Assembly: GCA_002633025.1 (NCBI GenBank)
Contig: NMRB01002069.1
Location: 3,637 to 67,636, forward strand
Reading direction: 5' to 3'
Origin: Notospermus geniculatus
Taxonomy: Eukaryota; Nemertea; Pilidiophora; Heteronemertea; Lineidae
DNA length: 64,000 nucleotides
The stretch's first letter is position 1, and each line of letters opens with the position of its first letter. A model generated the notes under the pieces. That model searched no databases and was not told the DNA's origin. It was given only the letters and a program-made list of their open reading frames with translations. The translations under genes were made by a program, and so were the position numbers. This document shows positions 1-9,560 of this stretch, piece by piece.

Positions 1-501
1 GGTAAAAACAAATGGAAAAATGCATGAATTTTGCCAGAAATTGCAGAAATAACTGTCAGAAACGCTTGAAATTTGGCAGACATGTTATGAGGACCAATTC
101 ATTGAGAAATGTGTGAAAAAAATTGGGTGTCACCGATCAATTTTTGAAGATTTCTGCATTTTTTCTTCAACTGAACAATAGAAGGTTAAAGCGTCTGTTA
201 ATCGACCTATTGTTTAGGTGTAGAAAATCACCAATTTCGCGAAAAATTAACCGATGACACCCAATTTTCACATTTCTGCCAAATTTCAAGTGTTTCTGGC
301 AGTTATTTCTGCAATTTCTGGCAAAACTTGTAGGGCCAAATTCATAAAGGGTGTTGTTTAAGACTTAGACGCGTGTAACTTCGTCAAATGCATGGTGGAA
401 GTGTGTGCAATTGGTGAAGTTACAACTTACACGTGTCTAAGTCTTAAACACCCTTTATGAATATGGCCCAATGCATTTTCCCATTTTATTTGTTTTTACC
501 C
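1..501. mobile_element. Fold-back element with a second palindrome nested inside
   Basis: The outer ends match as an inverted repeat: GGTAAAAACAAAT at 1 pairs with the complement ending at 501. The next segments (about 28-140 and 250-330, with AATTGGGTGTCACCGAT against ACCGATGACACCCAATT) also pair. A separate palindrome at 333-469 begins GGGCCAAATTCATAAAGGG and ends CCCTTTATGAATATGGCCC, so it carries the terminal signature found on many other palindromes in this window. No coding capacity is visible. The left edge may extend beyond the window. Confidence 0.75.
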
Positions 502-572
502 TCAGCGCCGAAATGGCCGACTTTCGAAAGGGGCCTATTTGATGATAGATCTTATACACGCACTAACCACCA

Positions 573-700
573 GGGCGGGCCGTCACGAAACTCCGATAGC
601 ACTAACAATGCCTAACAGAGAGGTATGTAATGGCTTTTACCATTACAGAATTTCTCTGTTAGGCCCTGTTAGTGCTATCGTGGTTTCGTGGCGGTCGCCC
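573..700. repeat. Short palindromic element
   Basis: GGGCGGGCCGTCACGAAAC at 573 pairs with GTTTCGTGGCGGTCGCCC ending at 700. The inner arms (GATAGCACTAACA and CTAACAGAGA) also pair. It lies just upstream of the PAN-like exon of gene A and is absent from the same place in genes B and C, so it is probably a small insertion. Confidence 0.7.
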
Positions 701-738
701 CAGTTTATTACTCCGGTAATACCTAGGTGACAGATGAT

Positions 739-996
739 ATGATGACAAAGAGCCTTGTCCACGAGAAATTTAAAACAGTTGTGAACGACTGGGCCCTTCT
801 TGAATCCGACATAAAACAGCAGAATGTTATCTCGTTACTTGCTTGTGCTGTTCTTTGTCGGCAGCTGAAATGTACAACCTTTGTTGTTATATCGGAAGAA
901 ATGGACACTCTCTGTCAGATGAGTAAAAGGAGAGGAACGTGTTTGTCAAAGAAGGAGGTATTTCCTTCCATGGGTACTCGGATGTATGAGAAGAAG
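739..996 (+). CDS. Gene A, exon 1: PAN/Apple-like domain
   Basis: The exon encodes 86 codons from tandem ATGs at 739 and 742. The core has Cys36, Cys40, Cys45, Cys59 and Cys68; the spacing C-x3-C-x4-C-x2-F then C is that of PAN/Apple domains, which mediate protein or glycan contacts in secreted and surface proteins. The exon ends AAG|GTAAAT after a complete codon (phase 0). Equivalent exons occur at 22805 and 31525, and the start was chosen because both ATGs are shared by all three copies. No signal peptide precedes the domain here, so either a 5' exon is missing or it starts elsewhere. The PAN call rests on pattern recognition only. It would join to 1629-2699 or 3689-4696. Confidence 0.65.
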
Positions 997-1110
997 GTAA
1001 ATTACTCTAGTTTAATCGATTTAACACCGCTTCTAGGTATTCAAGCCCCGCCCACTTAGGCCTATAGTGGACGACACAGAATCCACAATAAGAATGGTCA
1101 TGAGTTACTA

Positions 1111-1397
1111 GCCTTGGTTACACTACATGAAATACCCAGTTTTTTTGCGGTCACACCTACGAATTGCCGGGCTTCAAGAAACCCGTGTCTGAAAAAAACA
1201 CGGGTTTTTGAAACACGGCAAGCTCGCCGTGCTTTTCGAAATCCCCGTTTTTTCGTTAGTTCTTAGCACGGCTACAGATGGCGCAGCCATTAAGTGACGT
1301 CGTTTTCGCGCCTCCGACAATGTGTGCGAGTACAGAAATGACCGAAGAGTCAGTGCATGCAGCGCAACAGTCGCCGGGCTGCTTAACTACAATGTAG
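1111..1397. repeat. Dispersed repeat, also present twice at 39.9-40.7 kb
   Basis: This stretch is the reverse complement of the unit seen twice in tandem at 39917-40668. Shared words include GGTTACACTACAT, CCGGGCTTCAAGAAACCCG, GCGCAGCCATTAAGTGACG and CGGGCTGCTTAACTACAAT. An internal hairpin is built on ACACGGG/CCCGTGT. It sits in the intron after gene A exon 1. No coding capacity is visible. Confidence 0.75.
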
Positions 1398-1628
1398 CTA
1401 AATAAATAAAAAATAAATAAATTTATTATGTCATCGTGAAGGGCACCAAAATCTCAGTTGACCAGTTGAGAGCACAGGAGACGTGGGATTTCTCACGGAC
1501 ATCGCACCCGCCAACAGACAGTCCTTTATCAAAAACTTTGAGCCGTCCAGCTCGAGAGAAAATTCTTTTTCCCTTCTTTACTGCGATGCATTCCACAATG
1601 TCTGGCAACATGATGGTTGTTATTGTAG

Positions 1629-2699
1629 GAGAGGGTACATTTAAGAAACTACCGTCTTACTCAACGGTTACGGCTCCTCCCACCGATCGCTAAGGACAAA
1701 ATAAAAAACCATCCATTGCTAGATTTCCATAACGTACACCAAGACAGACCCGGGGTGATAGTCCGTTACACTGAATTACCATTTCGTTACGAGAGGGTAA
1801 TTTTTTACAGTTCCGGGCTCAGACGCAAATTGTTGCAATTTTGGGTAATTTACAACTCGACCTATTACTATGTTAGGAAAGGCATGCGGTCATACTCATA
1901 TCCATTATCAATCTATATTGTGTTATTATTCTTGAAAGTGTCCAAGAAGAAGTGTTCGATCGAAGAGGGCAAACTCTATGACTTTACAGTCGGGAAGCTC
2001 ACAGGGCGTCTCCAGTTACCAAATAGGGGAAAGTGTGGGGCGTTGTGCACCCTCCGGAAGGCATTCCTCACATCTAATTTCTATTTTCTCAATATACACA
2101 TCGTGGCTGTCTGGTGTCGCCAACCAACTCCAAACTTTATCATTATTTATGATACACTTATTACAAACACAAGCGGTGAATTGACCATTGCCTTTTCATT
2201 CAAAAAATCATTACATTTTAAGACACGGGATGCGTCCCGATCAGAACTTGCCTGGCCTATATACACCCGACACGGTCTTTCTTTTGCTTTTACTTTTCCC
2301 TATGCCCTGAAGTTTGTGATTTTTGACTTGGAGCCAGGTCAGTTGCAGACAATTAAACTGAAAAGAAGAATTGACGTCCCTATCCACTTTGAGGTCCTTA
2401 TAAACTATATCGGGGCCCCAATGTTAATAATCCAATACCGTGAAAAGTCCCAGTCAACGATACGACTCGGGAAATTTAAGATCGAATGTGTTCCCAAAGA
2501 GCCTTTATCAGCCACCATAGACTGGATTAGCCAGACAGATATAGAATTACATGGAAAACCGAAAAATTGCGTGTTGACGGTACCAAATAAATTTCTATTT
2601 GATGATCGAAGGAATAGAGTATTTGATCTTCACCACATGAATGTCCGTGACGGAGAGTTACATAGACGTGATGGGGTGAATTTGTACACAATATATTGA
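1629..2699 (+). CDS. Gene A, large exon 2 (first alternative C-terminal module)
   Basis: The open frame of 356 codons runs from an acceptor (TTGTTATTGTAG, the TAG being in frame) to a TGA. It opens in phase 0, matching the donor of exon 1. I do not recognise the family. The translation is rich in Tyr, Phe and Lys and looks like a beta-strand-rich globular domain. Landmarks shared with B and C are LYDFTVGKLTGRL, KCGALC, IYDT..TN, a PGQLQT motif, FDDRRN and HHMNVRDG near the end. Weak but ordered similarity to exon 3 (K-hydrophobic-x-G-x-hydrophobic-x-LP, YDT..NKS, F-x-F/Y-[SD]...) suggests an old exon duplication. All three paralogues keep the frame and the terminal stop, which argues for function. 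The absence of an internal early Met means it needs splicing from an upstream exon. Confidence 0.75.
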   Translation, partial: ERVHLRNYRLTQRLRLLPPIAKDKIKNHPLLDFHNVHQDRPGVIVRYTELPFRYERVIFYSSGLRRKLLQFWVIYNSTYYYVRKGMRSYSYPLSIYIVLLFLKVSKKKCSIEEGKLYDFTVGKLTGRLQLPNRGKCGALCTLRKAFLTSNFYFLNIHIVAVWCRQPTPNFIIIYDTLITNTSGELTIAFSFKKSLHFKTRDASRSELAWPIYTRHGLSFAFTFPYALKFVIFDLEPGQLQTIKLKRRIDVPIHFEVLINYIGAPMLIIQYREKSQSTIRLGKFKIECVPKEPLSATIDWISQTDIELHGKPKNCVLTVPNKFLFDDRRNRVFDLHHMNVRDGELHRRDGVNLYTIY

Positions 2700-2702
2700 A
2701 AT

Positions 2703-3412
2703 ACATCCTAAAGACATCAAACCCTTAAGGGTTATGCAAAGTGACTCGAAATCTCGAAATTTTGACGCAAAAAATCTGACTAACTGCACACAAAATTGAG
2801 AAAAAAAGTCTCCGGGCTCCTCGGGAAGCATCAGAAGAAGGGCCTCCGAGCCTTATTTTCTGTTTTTTGTGTGCAGTTAGTCAGATTTTTTGCGTCAAAA
2901 ATCGAGATTTCGAGCCACTTTTCATAACCCTTAAAAGAAACCACTTGAGCAACTCTGTTTCTTGCCCGATGAGTTCCAGTTTTTCTCCCCAGATGGCTCT
3001 TATCACCCTAATTTCCATGTTAAAATAATATTCTAATCAAATTTGGGTTGGTGGCCGTAGCATACAACAATCCACTAGCCCTGAGGCCAAATTTGTGAAG
3101 AACGACCAATTCATAAAGGTGCCAGGGCTGGATAAACCTGTTGGTCACATCCCTGTACATATGTACAGTATCCTATCTAAATGTATAACAGATCACTCGA
3201 GAGACACATTGTGCGCGCGGGTACTGTCTGCTAAATGTTCCATATCACAAGAACTACTGGATGGAATCGTATGGAGTTTTCGGACATCATGGAGAAGACC
3301 CATAGCTATCGTATAGTACACAAGAAGTGGAAGAAGTTTCGTTGAAATTGTTTTTGGGTAGGCACATCACGTGTTTCTCAGGATGTCGCAAACCCAAAGT
3401 GATTTCTTTATC
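2703..3412. mobile_element. TIR element in gene A between exons 2 and 3 (same family as 22965-23461)
   Basis: AAGACATCAAACCC near 2711 and CCACTTGAG at 2941 match the ends of the element in gene B, whose right end is CCAAGTGGTTGCTTTAGGGG. The inner part (GATGAGTTCCAGTTTTTCTC through AGAAGTTTCG) is closely shared with B and includes a conserved frame, 3095-3316, with the words LDKPVG, AKCSISQELL and GIVW. Here the left arm is interrupted by another hairpin. The right arm is decayed. No transposase is recognised, so it is probably non-autonomous. Confidence 0.65.
2725..2934. mobile_element. Hairpin MITE flanked by TTAA, inserted into the larger element
   Basis: TTAA at 2725-2728 and at 2931-2934 flank arms of about 65 bp. 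The left arm starts GGGTTATGCAAAGTG and includes CTCGAAATCTCG and TCTGACTAACTGCACAC; the right arm is its complement. A TTAA duplication is typical of piggyBac-type and some other cut-and-paste elements. The centre (TCCGGGCTCCTCGGGAAGC) has no coding content. Confidence 0.8.
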
Positions 3413-3688
3413 GATACATGTGATACCGAGAGTGGCATGATGAGTAACACAACCGTTCATGCATTTTGTTTTTTTTACTCAGTTTTCGATGTGAAAAACT
3501 TAGTACGTACGTATACCGGTACGTACATCTGATATGGGACGATATTGCGACTTAACTTTTTAAACTGAATGTACCGTACACGTACTTCAATATTATATAT
3601 TCATTTTTGATAATTTAAATTTTTATTCGATTAATACATGTATTTTGTTTAATTTCTACCGTTGATCATTTTGGCTACATTTTCTTAG

Positions 3689-4696
3689 GGCAAAACTTTC
3701 AACTTTAGAAACGTCGGCAAAGGAAAATTTAAACCAATTATTTCCGCTGTAAACAAGGATATATGGTTTTTTGACTGGCAGACAGGCTGGATATTTGTTT
3801 ATAAATTTCCACCCCCTACTTCTCCTTTAAGCAGACTACAGTTATATCAGCGTGTGGGAAGTGATTATGTCAAGTTGTACGATACGAAGTTTTATAATCG
3901 CTTCAACTTCATCCTGAGGGGAGATCTCTACAAATCTCATGTCCTCGTTGTGAGGCGTCGAAGTTTAAAGAGAAGGAAGTGGGTGTATACTGCTTACCTC
4001 TTAAATGTCATAAAAGGTAAAGTTGGCGGGAAAATTATCCAACCATCGACAGAAATTTGCTTTCGACCGGGGCTGGCGTTTGGTTTTTTACGTTTCGGAT
4101 TGGAAGGAAAGTCCCTCATTTGTTGTAAGATTAGAACTCGTTGGTACTTCACCCTTTACGACACACAAGAATCAAACAAGTCGAGTGGTTTTGATCTGAT
4201 ATATAAAAATGGTCTCAAGGTTCGGCTTGATGACCTTGCTAGACGGATGGATACTGGGATACATTACGTTTACGAGTACAAACCCAAAGGTGACATGTAC
4301 TACATGTCATATATAAACAAAACGCAGTATGACATGAAGGTTTATTTTCTCGAATTGTATAAAACACTTGACAAACGTTGTCGCTATCTCCAAAGTCGGT
4401 ATGACCCGTCGACTGGGAGGTTTCTCGTGATAGCACCCCTGCCCTGTGCCATCTCTCTGCAGCAGGTGCCTGATCCGAAGGATGGTTTGATCAAGCGAGG
4501 AAAAGGAAAGTTCTCATTTCGTGAAACAGCTACGTCTTTTCATCCGTTATGCCACGAAAAGTGGTTTGATCGATACGAGTTCAGTCCTTCGGATGGGTCC
4601 TTGATGCACTTTGTCGTAGAAACGTCAGGGAAAAGACGCAGTCTGAAAGAAGTTTTAAAAGGAAGCGAGGTTTATGTTTCTGATGAATATTGGTGA
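3689..4696 (+). CDS. Gene A, large exon 3 (second alternative C-terminal module)
   Basis: The open frame of 335 codons follows a TTTTCTTAG acceptor whose TAG is in frame, and ends in TGA after ..YVSDEYW. The exon opens in phase 0, so it can be joined directly to exon 1, skipping exon 2. It cannot be reached by simply reading on from exon 2, which ends in a stop. Landmarks conserved in B and C are GKFKP.IS, DWQ..W.F..K.PPPTSPL, QRVGSDYVKL, K.GGKII.P, CCKI, SRYDPSTGRFLVIAP, LQQVPDPKDGLI, FSFRETAT.FHP and RYEFSPSDGSLMHF. The family is not recognised. It is the better conserved of the two modules among the three genes. Confidence 0.75.
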   Translation, partial: GKTFNFRNVGKGKFKPIISAVNKDIWFFDWQTGWIFVYKFPPPTSPLSRLQLYQRVGSDYVKLYDTKFYNRFNFILRGDLYKSHVLVVRRRSLKRRKWVYTAYLLNVIKGKVGGKIIQPSTEICFRPGLAFGFLRFGLEGKSLICCKIRTRWYFTLYDTQESNKSSGFDLIYKNGLKVRLDDLARRMDTGIHYVYEYKPKGDMYYMSYINKTQYDMKVYFLELYKTLDKRCRYLQSRYDPSTGRFLVIAPLPCAISLQQVPDPKDGLIKRGKGKFSFRETATSFHPLCHEKWFDRYEFSPSDGSLMHFVVETSGKRRSLKEVLKGSEVYVSDEYW

Positions 4697-5841
4697 GCTG
4701 GCACAATCTCGTTCCGATCGCCGTTACTTCCGTTCCGCATTTTATGATGGCTCCACTAACGACTCTGGAACCAATACTTCTCCGGTTTCACAAGAATCTT
4801 GTGAAAACATTTATTCGCCCATTTTATACCAAAACATTGACAGCGGTATTTAGCTAGACGTAAAACAAAATCACACAGCCAAACAACTGTGGAAAAAAGC
4901 AAAACATCTCGCTAGAATGAACTGTTATTCTTGGAACTATTTTACGAGAAAGGCGGTGATGCGGCTCGGTGTTCCGTCTGAATCCTGCCACGTTTTAGAT
5001 GCCACTGAATGGGAAGCCGTAGATCGTAGAGCACGCGTGTTTGCAAGTTAATGTAAACATCGTGTGTGCCCTCGCTTCAACCATTATTTCGAACCATTTT
5101 CATTTAAGTCAGGAAGTTTTGTCTTGTATAATCTAAATGGACATTATATTCGAAACACACGTGAATGAATGGATGACGCAGGTAAGTTTCTTAGGCCCGA
5201 ATTAGCGCAGATTTAGACATTTAATCGAGCTGTATGCGTCTGTACATTTTTGTACACATCGATGCATGGGGAAAAGTCACTTGATAAAACATTCGTTTTC
5301 AACCCCTAAATCACATTTTTATCTGTTGTTATAGAAGTTACTCATCTAAAAGGGCGAATTTATGTCGATTCAGTTCTTGACATGCACAAAAAATCCGTAT
5401 TTCGGTGTGTTTTGTTGACGTCGTCTGCTCAGTCCTCCGCGCAAATACAACAGTAGTGTAAATGAATGTACCTGTAAACCAGTGCCCGGGTTACAATTTT
5501 TATAGGTTCTATGTTATCCTGAATATTGGTTTTCCTCCTCGTGCGGCTTGTGAATTACGTTACACCTGTTTGGGTGCAGTGTCACTATATCGGAAGAATG
5601 GAGATAGGTGGCGCTGTGAGGGGTTTGGAGCTGGCATTCTCATTCTCACCATTAAAAATCATACCACGGTCAGCAATGTTCAATTTTTTCCCCAACTTTT
5701 TCGCCCCTTAGCTCTCAGGTAATCTACAATCATGCATTGACAATAGATGCGTATTCAACTCATTTGAGGTCAAAGTGTGTCCCGAATAAAGAAATTTGAA
5801 TATTACTTCGAGTTTTTTGTACGACATTTATGAGAAATCGT
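4697..5841. other. 3' flank of gene A, no gene recognised
   Basis: The interval has no long open frame with coding character. AATAAA occurs near 5786, a possible distal poly(A) signal for gene A. A short open stretch at 5462-5722 looks random. Confidence 0.4.
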
Positions 5842-5903
5842 CGAGTTCAGTCCTTCGGAAGGGTCCGTAATTCACTTAATCGTAGAAACGTCAGGCAAAA
5901 GAC
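5842..5903 (+). pseudogene. Scrap of a fourth family member (end of exon 3)
   Basis: The bases from CGAGTTCAGTCCTTCGGA through CGTAGAAACGTCAGG match the segment of exon 3 that encodes EFSPSDGSL..ETSG in gene A (about 4577-4640), with several substitutions that break its conserved reading. No flanking exon sequence is recognisable, so this is a relic left by deletion or partial duplication. Confidence 0.75.
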
Positions 5904-5914
5904 TGTACATAGGC

Positions 5915-6205
5915 AGCCCCATGTCAGTTGACCTTATGGCACAAGTTTCGGTCCGATTCGATTCTTAGCTTGGCCACCAGGTGGCAAAAACGAAAAGTCA
6001 AATTCTAATAATTCCTCAACTCCTGTCTGGATCGTCTCCAAATTTTCACCATCACGGTACATGAAATGTAATGGGCGTTTGATTTGACCTACTTTTCAAG
6101 GCCAGAGGTCAAAGCACAAAATGTTGTCATTTGGTGGCACGTTTCTTGGCTATTTGACGTACTAGCTAATCTTCTAACTTGGTGTGATCAGGTGTCTGGG
6201 CAACA
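5915..6205 (-). repeat. Fragment of a dispersed element (full-length-like copy at 31950-32630)
   Basis: The interval is the reverse complement of about 32215-32500. Shared words include TTTCGGTCCGATTC, TTTGATTTGACCTAC, CTTTTCAAGG, CATTTGGTGGCAC and AACTTGGTGTGATCA. The copy at 32 kb ends in a GCTCACCCCGGTGAGCTAA tail. It is truncated here by the N at 6207. Confidence 0.75.
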
Positions 6206-6282
6206 TNGTTTTCCCAGACTGGGTCACATCTTCGGTCTGCTTCGACTTAAGTACATGCAGTTTTATGAATACCAGTCGTCCG

Positions 6283-6426
6283 TCCATATTCATAAACAAG
6301 TCAAAGTGTGATACTTGTCTTGTTTTGTGTTGCACGAAGGTGGAATTGGCCTATTCCAGGTGTAACTTAACGTTATAACATTAAGTTAATCCTGGAATCA
6401 GCCCAATTCCACCTTTATGCATACGG
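6283..6426. repeat. Palindrome with ATTCATAAA / ATGCATACGG ends
   Basis: AAGGTGGAATTGGCCTATTCC pairs with the complement at 6384-6417 (GGAATCAGCCCAATTCCACC). The outer flanks are CATATTCATAAACAAG on the left and TTTATGCATACGG on the right, the degenerate form of the shared palindrome termini. A second copy is at 9645-9790 in tandem unit 2. Confidence 0.65.
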
Positions 6427-6543
6427 CCCCAGGCCCCGTATTCATAAAACTACTTAAGTCTCAGTGTGACACTTATCCTTTGTTCAACACAAAAGATAAG
6501 TATCACACTTTGACTTAAGTAGTTTTATGAATACGGGGCCAGG
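6427..6543. mobile_element. Palindrome inserted at the end of the previous one; absent in unit 2
   Basis: GGCCCCGTATTCATAAAACT pairs almost perfectly with AGTTTTATGAATACGGGGCC. The inner arms contain TTAAGTCTCAGTGTGACACT. The paralogous site in tandem unit 2 (about 9781-9800) reads ATGCATACGGAGTATTAAT with nothing between CGG and AGT. The palindrome is therefore a clean insertion or excision difference. Confidence 0.8.
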
Positions 6544-8042
6544 AGTATTAATGCAGCCTCAGTATTCCTTTGCTTGCAGTAAACTGCAAGCAAAGCAAGT
6601 TGCTTCCTTATTACTTCCGCCTGGTGCTCAATGAAGGGACCTTATGACAGATTTTATCGCCACGATGACCGGACAAGAAACTAGGGGCTGCGGCAACATA
6701 ATCCTTTGCACGGATACTGACGATCAAGGCCAACGCGGCCATTGGTCAAAACTGGACTCTAATAACTTTATCGGGAGGCTGGGCATATATTGCTATCAAT
6801 ATCCGGGACTTCCGACGAAAGTAGAAAAACGATGGTTATCGCAGTGCAGAGAACTTACAACCGGCCACAATGCCTAGTGGTGCTAGATTGTAGGTTCTCA
6901 TTTACCGAGTACACTAAATCGAGTAAAAGGCGATGTTTGCAATCCTTGTTTTATTTAAACAAAAAGGAGAAAGTACAAAGTTGTGCATCAAGTTCCCGAT
7001 TGTGGTTTGCCGTGGTGTTTGTTACTCTGTCGGCTGATGTGTACCCATGTCGGTACCTAATTGAAAACTTAGGCCGTGTTTAGTTCACAACTTGCAAATA
7101 AACATAGGCCTACATATTAAGCACAATACAATGTATTTGCGCCCAATACAAAAATAAGGGGCTGGAACGCATGTCCTTCGAACCCGTCGATAGCCGATTC
7201 GTGGAGTTGACGCGCGCTTCCATGTCGATTCGGTACACACCAGTCAATAGCCACCGAAGCAATCCGACAGGGAACAGTACTGAAAATGGGAGGAGAGAAA
7301 TGTGAATGAATGGTGGAACAAATGACCTAGCCCGTCGCAAAACCCTTTACATCTACCCCTTGACACGGCGGACAAACCCCCGACGAATCCTATACAGATG
7401 TTTTCCCGCGACACCAAGGCCGAGTTCGATTGGAACCCAAGGAGGTTCAACTCGGTCGTGTCGAGTACAACTGGATAAATTCTTCGGGTAGCTACCTCTT
7501 TGACGTCATATTTGACCTAATTTGTCGCTCGGGTTCATCCCTCGATGGAATGAGTGCCCAACACTCGACACGCACGAGACAACATGGCGACCAACATCCA
7601 AAAAAATCTTCCAATTCGCAGATAATAGGTACTTTCGGCCAACAAACCTCATATACAACTGTTTAGTAAGTTTATCATCTTTTGTACATGTACAAACAAA
7701 TTGTGTGGTTTGTCATTTGGTTCCGACATGACTAGCAGTGCCATCTTTCCGCGCGGAACTCCCACTCGACATGCGCAGGCCTACTTCAAATTTGATCACG
7801 TGAAAAAATCTACTCTTACTCGACCCGGAGAGTTCCAGCTGAACTCCGCCCAAGATGTAACGCGGCAGCCAGCGGGAGGACCCCAGGGGGAAACTGGGTT
7901 AATACCCTGGGTAACCATATTTTCGCCGGGGGGTTCGGAGGAGCGTCTATCTAGATGAAATTTGTCAAGCTGGCACCTACTGGTAAATGCAAGGCAAGCT
8001 ATCAAGTTGAACGTTTGATTTGCTAAACGAGAACTTACCAGT

Positions 8043-8238
8043 TTAAGGTTTCATGCACCATACGTCGTACCGACCAGGAGTCCTGCAGGTCCTAAGGGCC
8101 AGGTCCTTGGGAAATCCTGCAGTGCCATCGGCCAACCATCCACAAACCCACATTGTTGCACCATCCTCGGCCATTTTCCTGATGACGTCTTTTGTAGCAA
8201 TCACCAGACCGTTTCTTTTACAAACGGAATTTGCATGG
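8043..8238 (-). CDS. Link module B1, last exon of the duplicated Link gene (5' end lost at N)
   Basis: The - strand frame encodes the last two thirds of a Link (hyaluronan-binding) module: IATKDVIRKMAEDGA, then WVCGWLADGT, RTCRTPG and RYDVWCM before a TAA. Those are the hallmark Link segments, with four cysteines in the family pattern. The exon should start upstream as in copy B2, but the N at 8239 removes the first part. It follows module A1 on the same strand. A GTAAGT sits just past the stop, a remnant of the donor used in module B3. Confidence 0.75.
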
Positions 8239-8405
8239 NGGCATCGGATGAACCAAGGGAACGATTAACGCTCGCGATTAACTGCCGGAAGCGTTTAAAA
8301 AAGGCCTATTCTAGGTCGAGTGACACAAACGGGTATTGGATATAAAAACCACCGCATGTGCTAGTGCAAAGTTAAAAGCGACGACCTTAATGAATAAGGA
8401 CTTAC

Positions 8406-8666
8406 GTTCCTGCACCGAGCAAAATGCGCTGCCCGTTGTCATATCACACGTAACCAGTCGCCGATCGTTTCCACAACCTTTCCCAGGCTGAAGTGGCCTC
8501 ACCAAAGAACCTTCGGCTGTGATCCATCCGCAGTTACAGGAGCCGAAACCGTCTTTCATAGCTCGCACGAGTAAGGACCGCGACACCAAGTATCTGTCGA
8601 GCTTCCTACAAGCACCAAACGCTTCTTTGTTACTTGTAAAGAAACCTGTAACTTCCTGAACGAGGT
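8406..8666 (-). CDS. Link module A1 exon
   Basis: This - strand exon of 261 bases is bounded by a TTTTTTTTCAG acceptor and an AAC|GTAAGT donor. Both introns are phase 1, the standard arrangement for shuffled extracellular modules. It encodes a Link-like module: TSNKEAFGACRKLDRYLVSR, CNCGWITAEGSLVRPL, GKGCGND and a final FCSVQE, with four Link-type cysteines. GWITAEGS replaces the usual GWLADGS, so hyaluronan binding is not assured. The translation is the same as that of A2 at 12109-12369. Role inferred: extracellular matrix or surface glycan binding. Confidence 0.78.
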
Positions 8667-8882
8667 CTGAAAAAAAAGATGACACCTAAGTATTCCATTC
8701 TTTAGAAAGGGGTCCGACGCTTTTTTGCACACCCCTGCAACTTCATGATCCTTTCTGGGACACCGATGAAGGCACATGTTCACAATACCCTTCAGCAACA
8801 GCCCAACGACTGGACCGAATCCAAGTTCGCGATACACCGGTAAAAGCATGCCAGCTGCGATAAACGTTTGAGTAGAAGACTG

Positions 8883-8905
8883 GCAGCAGCAGCAGCAGCA
8901 GCAGC
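8883..8905. repeat. CAG trinucleotide run (short version at 12586-12604)
   Basis: The run has about eight CAG/AGC triplets here and about six in the paralogous position of tandem unit 2. It lies upstream (on the - strand) of Link exon A1, probably in an intron. The change in count between two young duplicates shows slippage. Confidence 0.9.
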
Positions 8906-9326
8906 GCCGAGGTGATGCATATGCCTGGCGACAGGCACTATACTACATGTAATCCTACCATTGTAGGTGTGTACTTTATACCTACTTGGTCTTGGTACTG
9001 TGGACATGCCCTTGCCCGACGCAAGCTGCGAGCCCAGTAGCTGATTCAGGCTCAAATCAACGCCTCATCGTCCCATCACTAAACTAACTAGTATAGTACA
9101 AGGTACCGACGACCTGTCGTCAAAGCTGCCCACAAGGCGATAGGAGGCTTGCCCCACTGAATGAAGCCGTCTTCACGTTATGTTATAACCGCTACGAGAT
9201 GTCACGCCTCGCCCGGCGCCAGCCACGGCGAGCTATGGCCTCGGCCACTAACAAAAAGGCCAGCTCCGAAGTCTGAGCAACTTTGACCGTCAGATTTGGT
9301 GGGTGACCGGTGCATTCAGCAGTTAC

Positions 9327-9426
9327 CTTTCAACTTGCCGCCGGGCTTCATGCACCATACGTCGTACCGACCAGGAGTCCTGCAGGTCCTAAGGGCCAGG
9401 TCCTTGGGAAATCCTGCAGTGCCATC
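9327..9426 (-). pseudogene. Truncated Link module B fragment
   Basis: The - strand sequence matches the 3' part of exon B3 (13246-13509), including GFPKD, RTCRTPGRYDVWCMKPGG and the AAAG|GTAACT donor. Upstream homology stops at GCCATC (9426), where unrelated dispersed repeat sequence takes over. It is the broken 5' edge of the duplicated Link gene: the first half of the module and anything 5' of it are gone. Confidence 0.8.
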
Positions 9427-9560
9427 AATAACATTTGTCATTTGTTCTTCTGGTACATTCACACAGGTGCGCACATGGTCCATGGACCATTTCATTTGCC
9501 ACTTACAGAACGTTTTTTTTATTGTGATCAGACTACTAACCATGTGGTGTTCAGCGGCTT
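9427..9560 (-). repeat. Fragment of the dispersed element seen at 31950-32630
   Basis: The reverse complement matches about 31965-32040: CATTTGTCATTTGTTCTTC, GGTACATTCAC and the palindrome ATGGTCCATGGACCAT. Its junction at 9426 truncates the Link fragment, so insertion or recombination at this repeat broke the duplicate gene. Confidence 0.75.

Larger units (their letters stand above)
6208..9308. repeat. Tandem duplication unit 1 carrying the 3' half of a Link-domain gene
   Basis: From GTTTTCCCAGACTGGGTC onward this stretch is nearly identical to 9570-13220. Offsets are about 3246 to 3253 through the middle and 3703 after a 450-bp difference at 8239/11492. The left side (6600-8030) has no convincing exon on either strand. 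The right side has the - strand Link exons. Differences between units are mostly insertions, so the duplication is young. Assembly Ns at 6207 and 8239 lie at the edge of this unit and inside it. Confidence 0.9.

Noticed and set aside
1436-1693. Coding continuation upstream of large exon 2 (also 33021-33350)
   Set aside because: The region is conserved between A and C but contains a one-base indel between them and a larger deletion in B, so it is intron sequence leading to the acceptor.
3095-3316. Extra exon of gene A (73-codon frame)
   Set aside because: It lies inside a TIR element that is placed at a different intron in gene B, where the frame is shifted. More likely part of the element.
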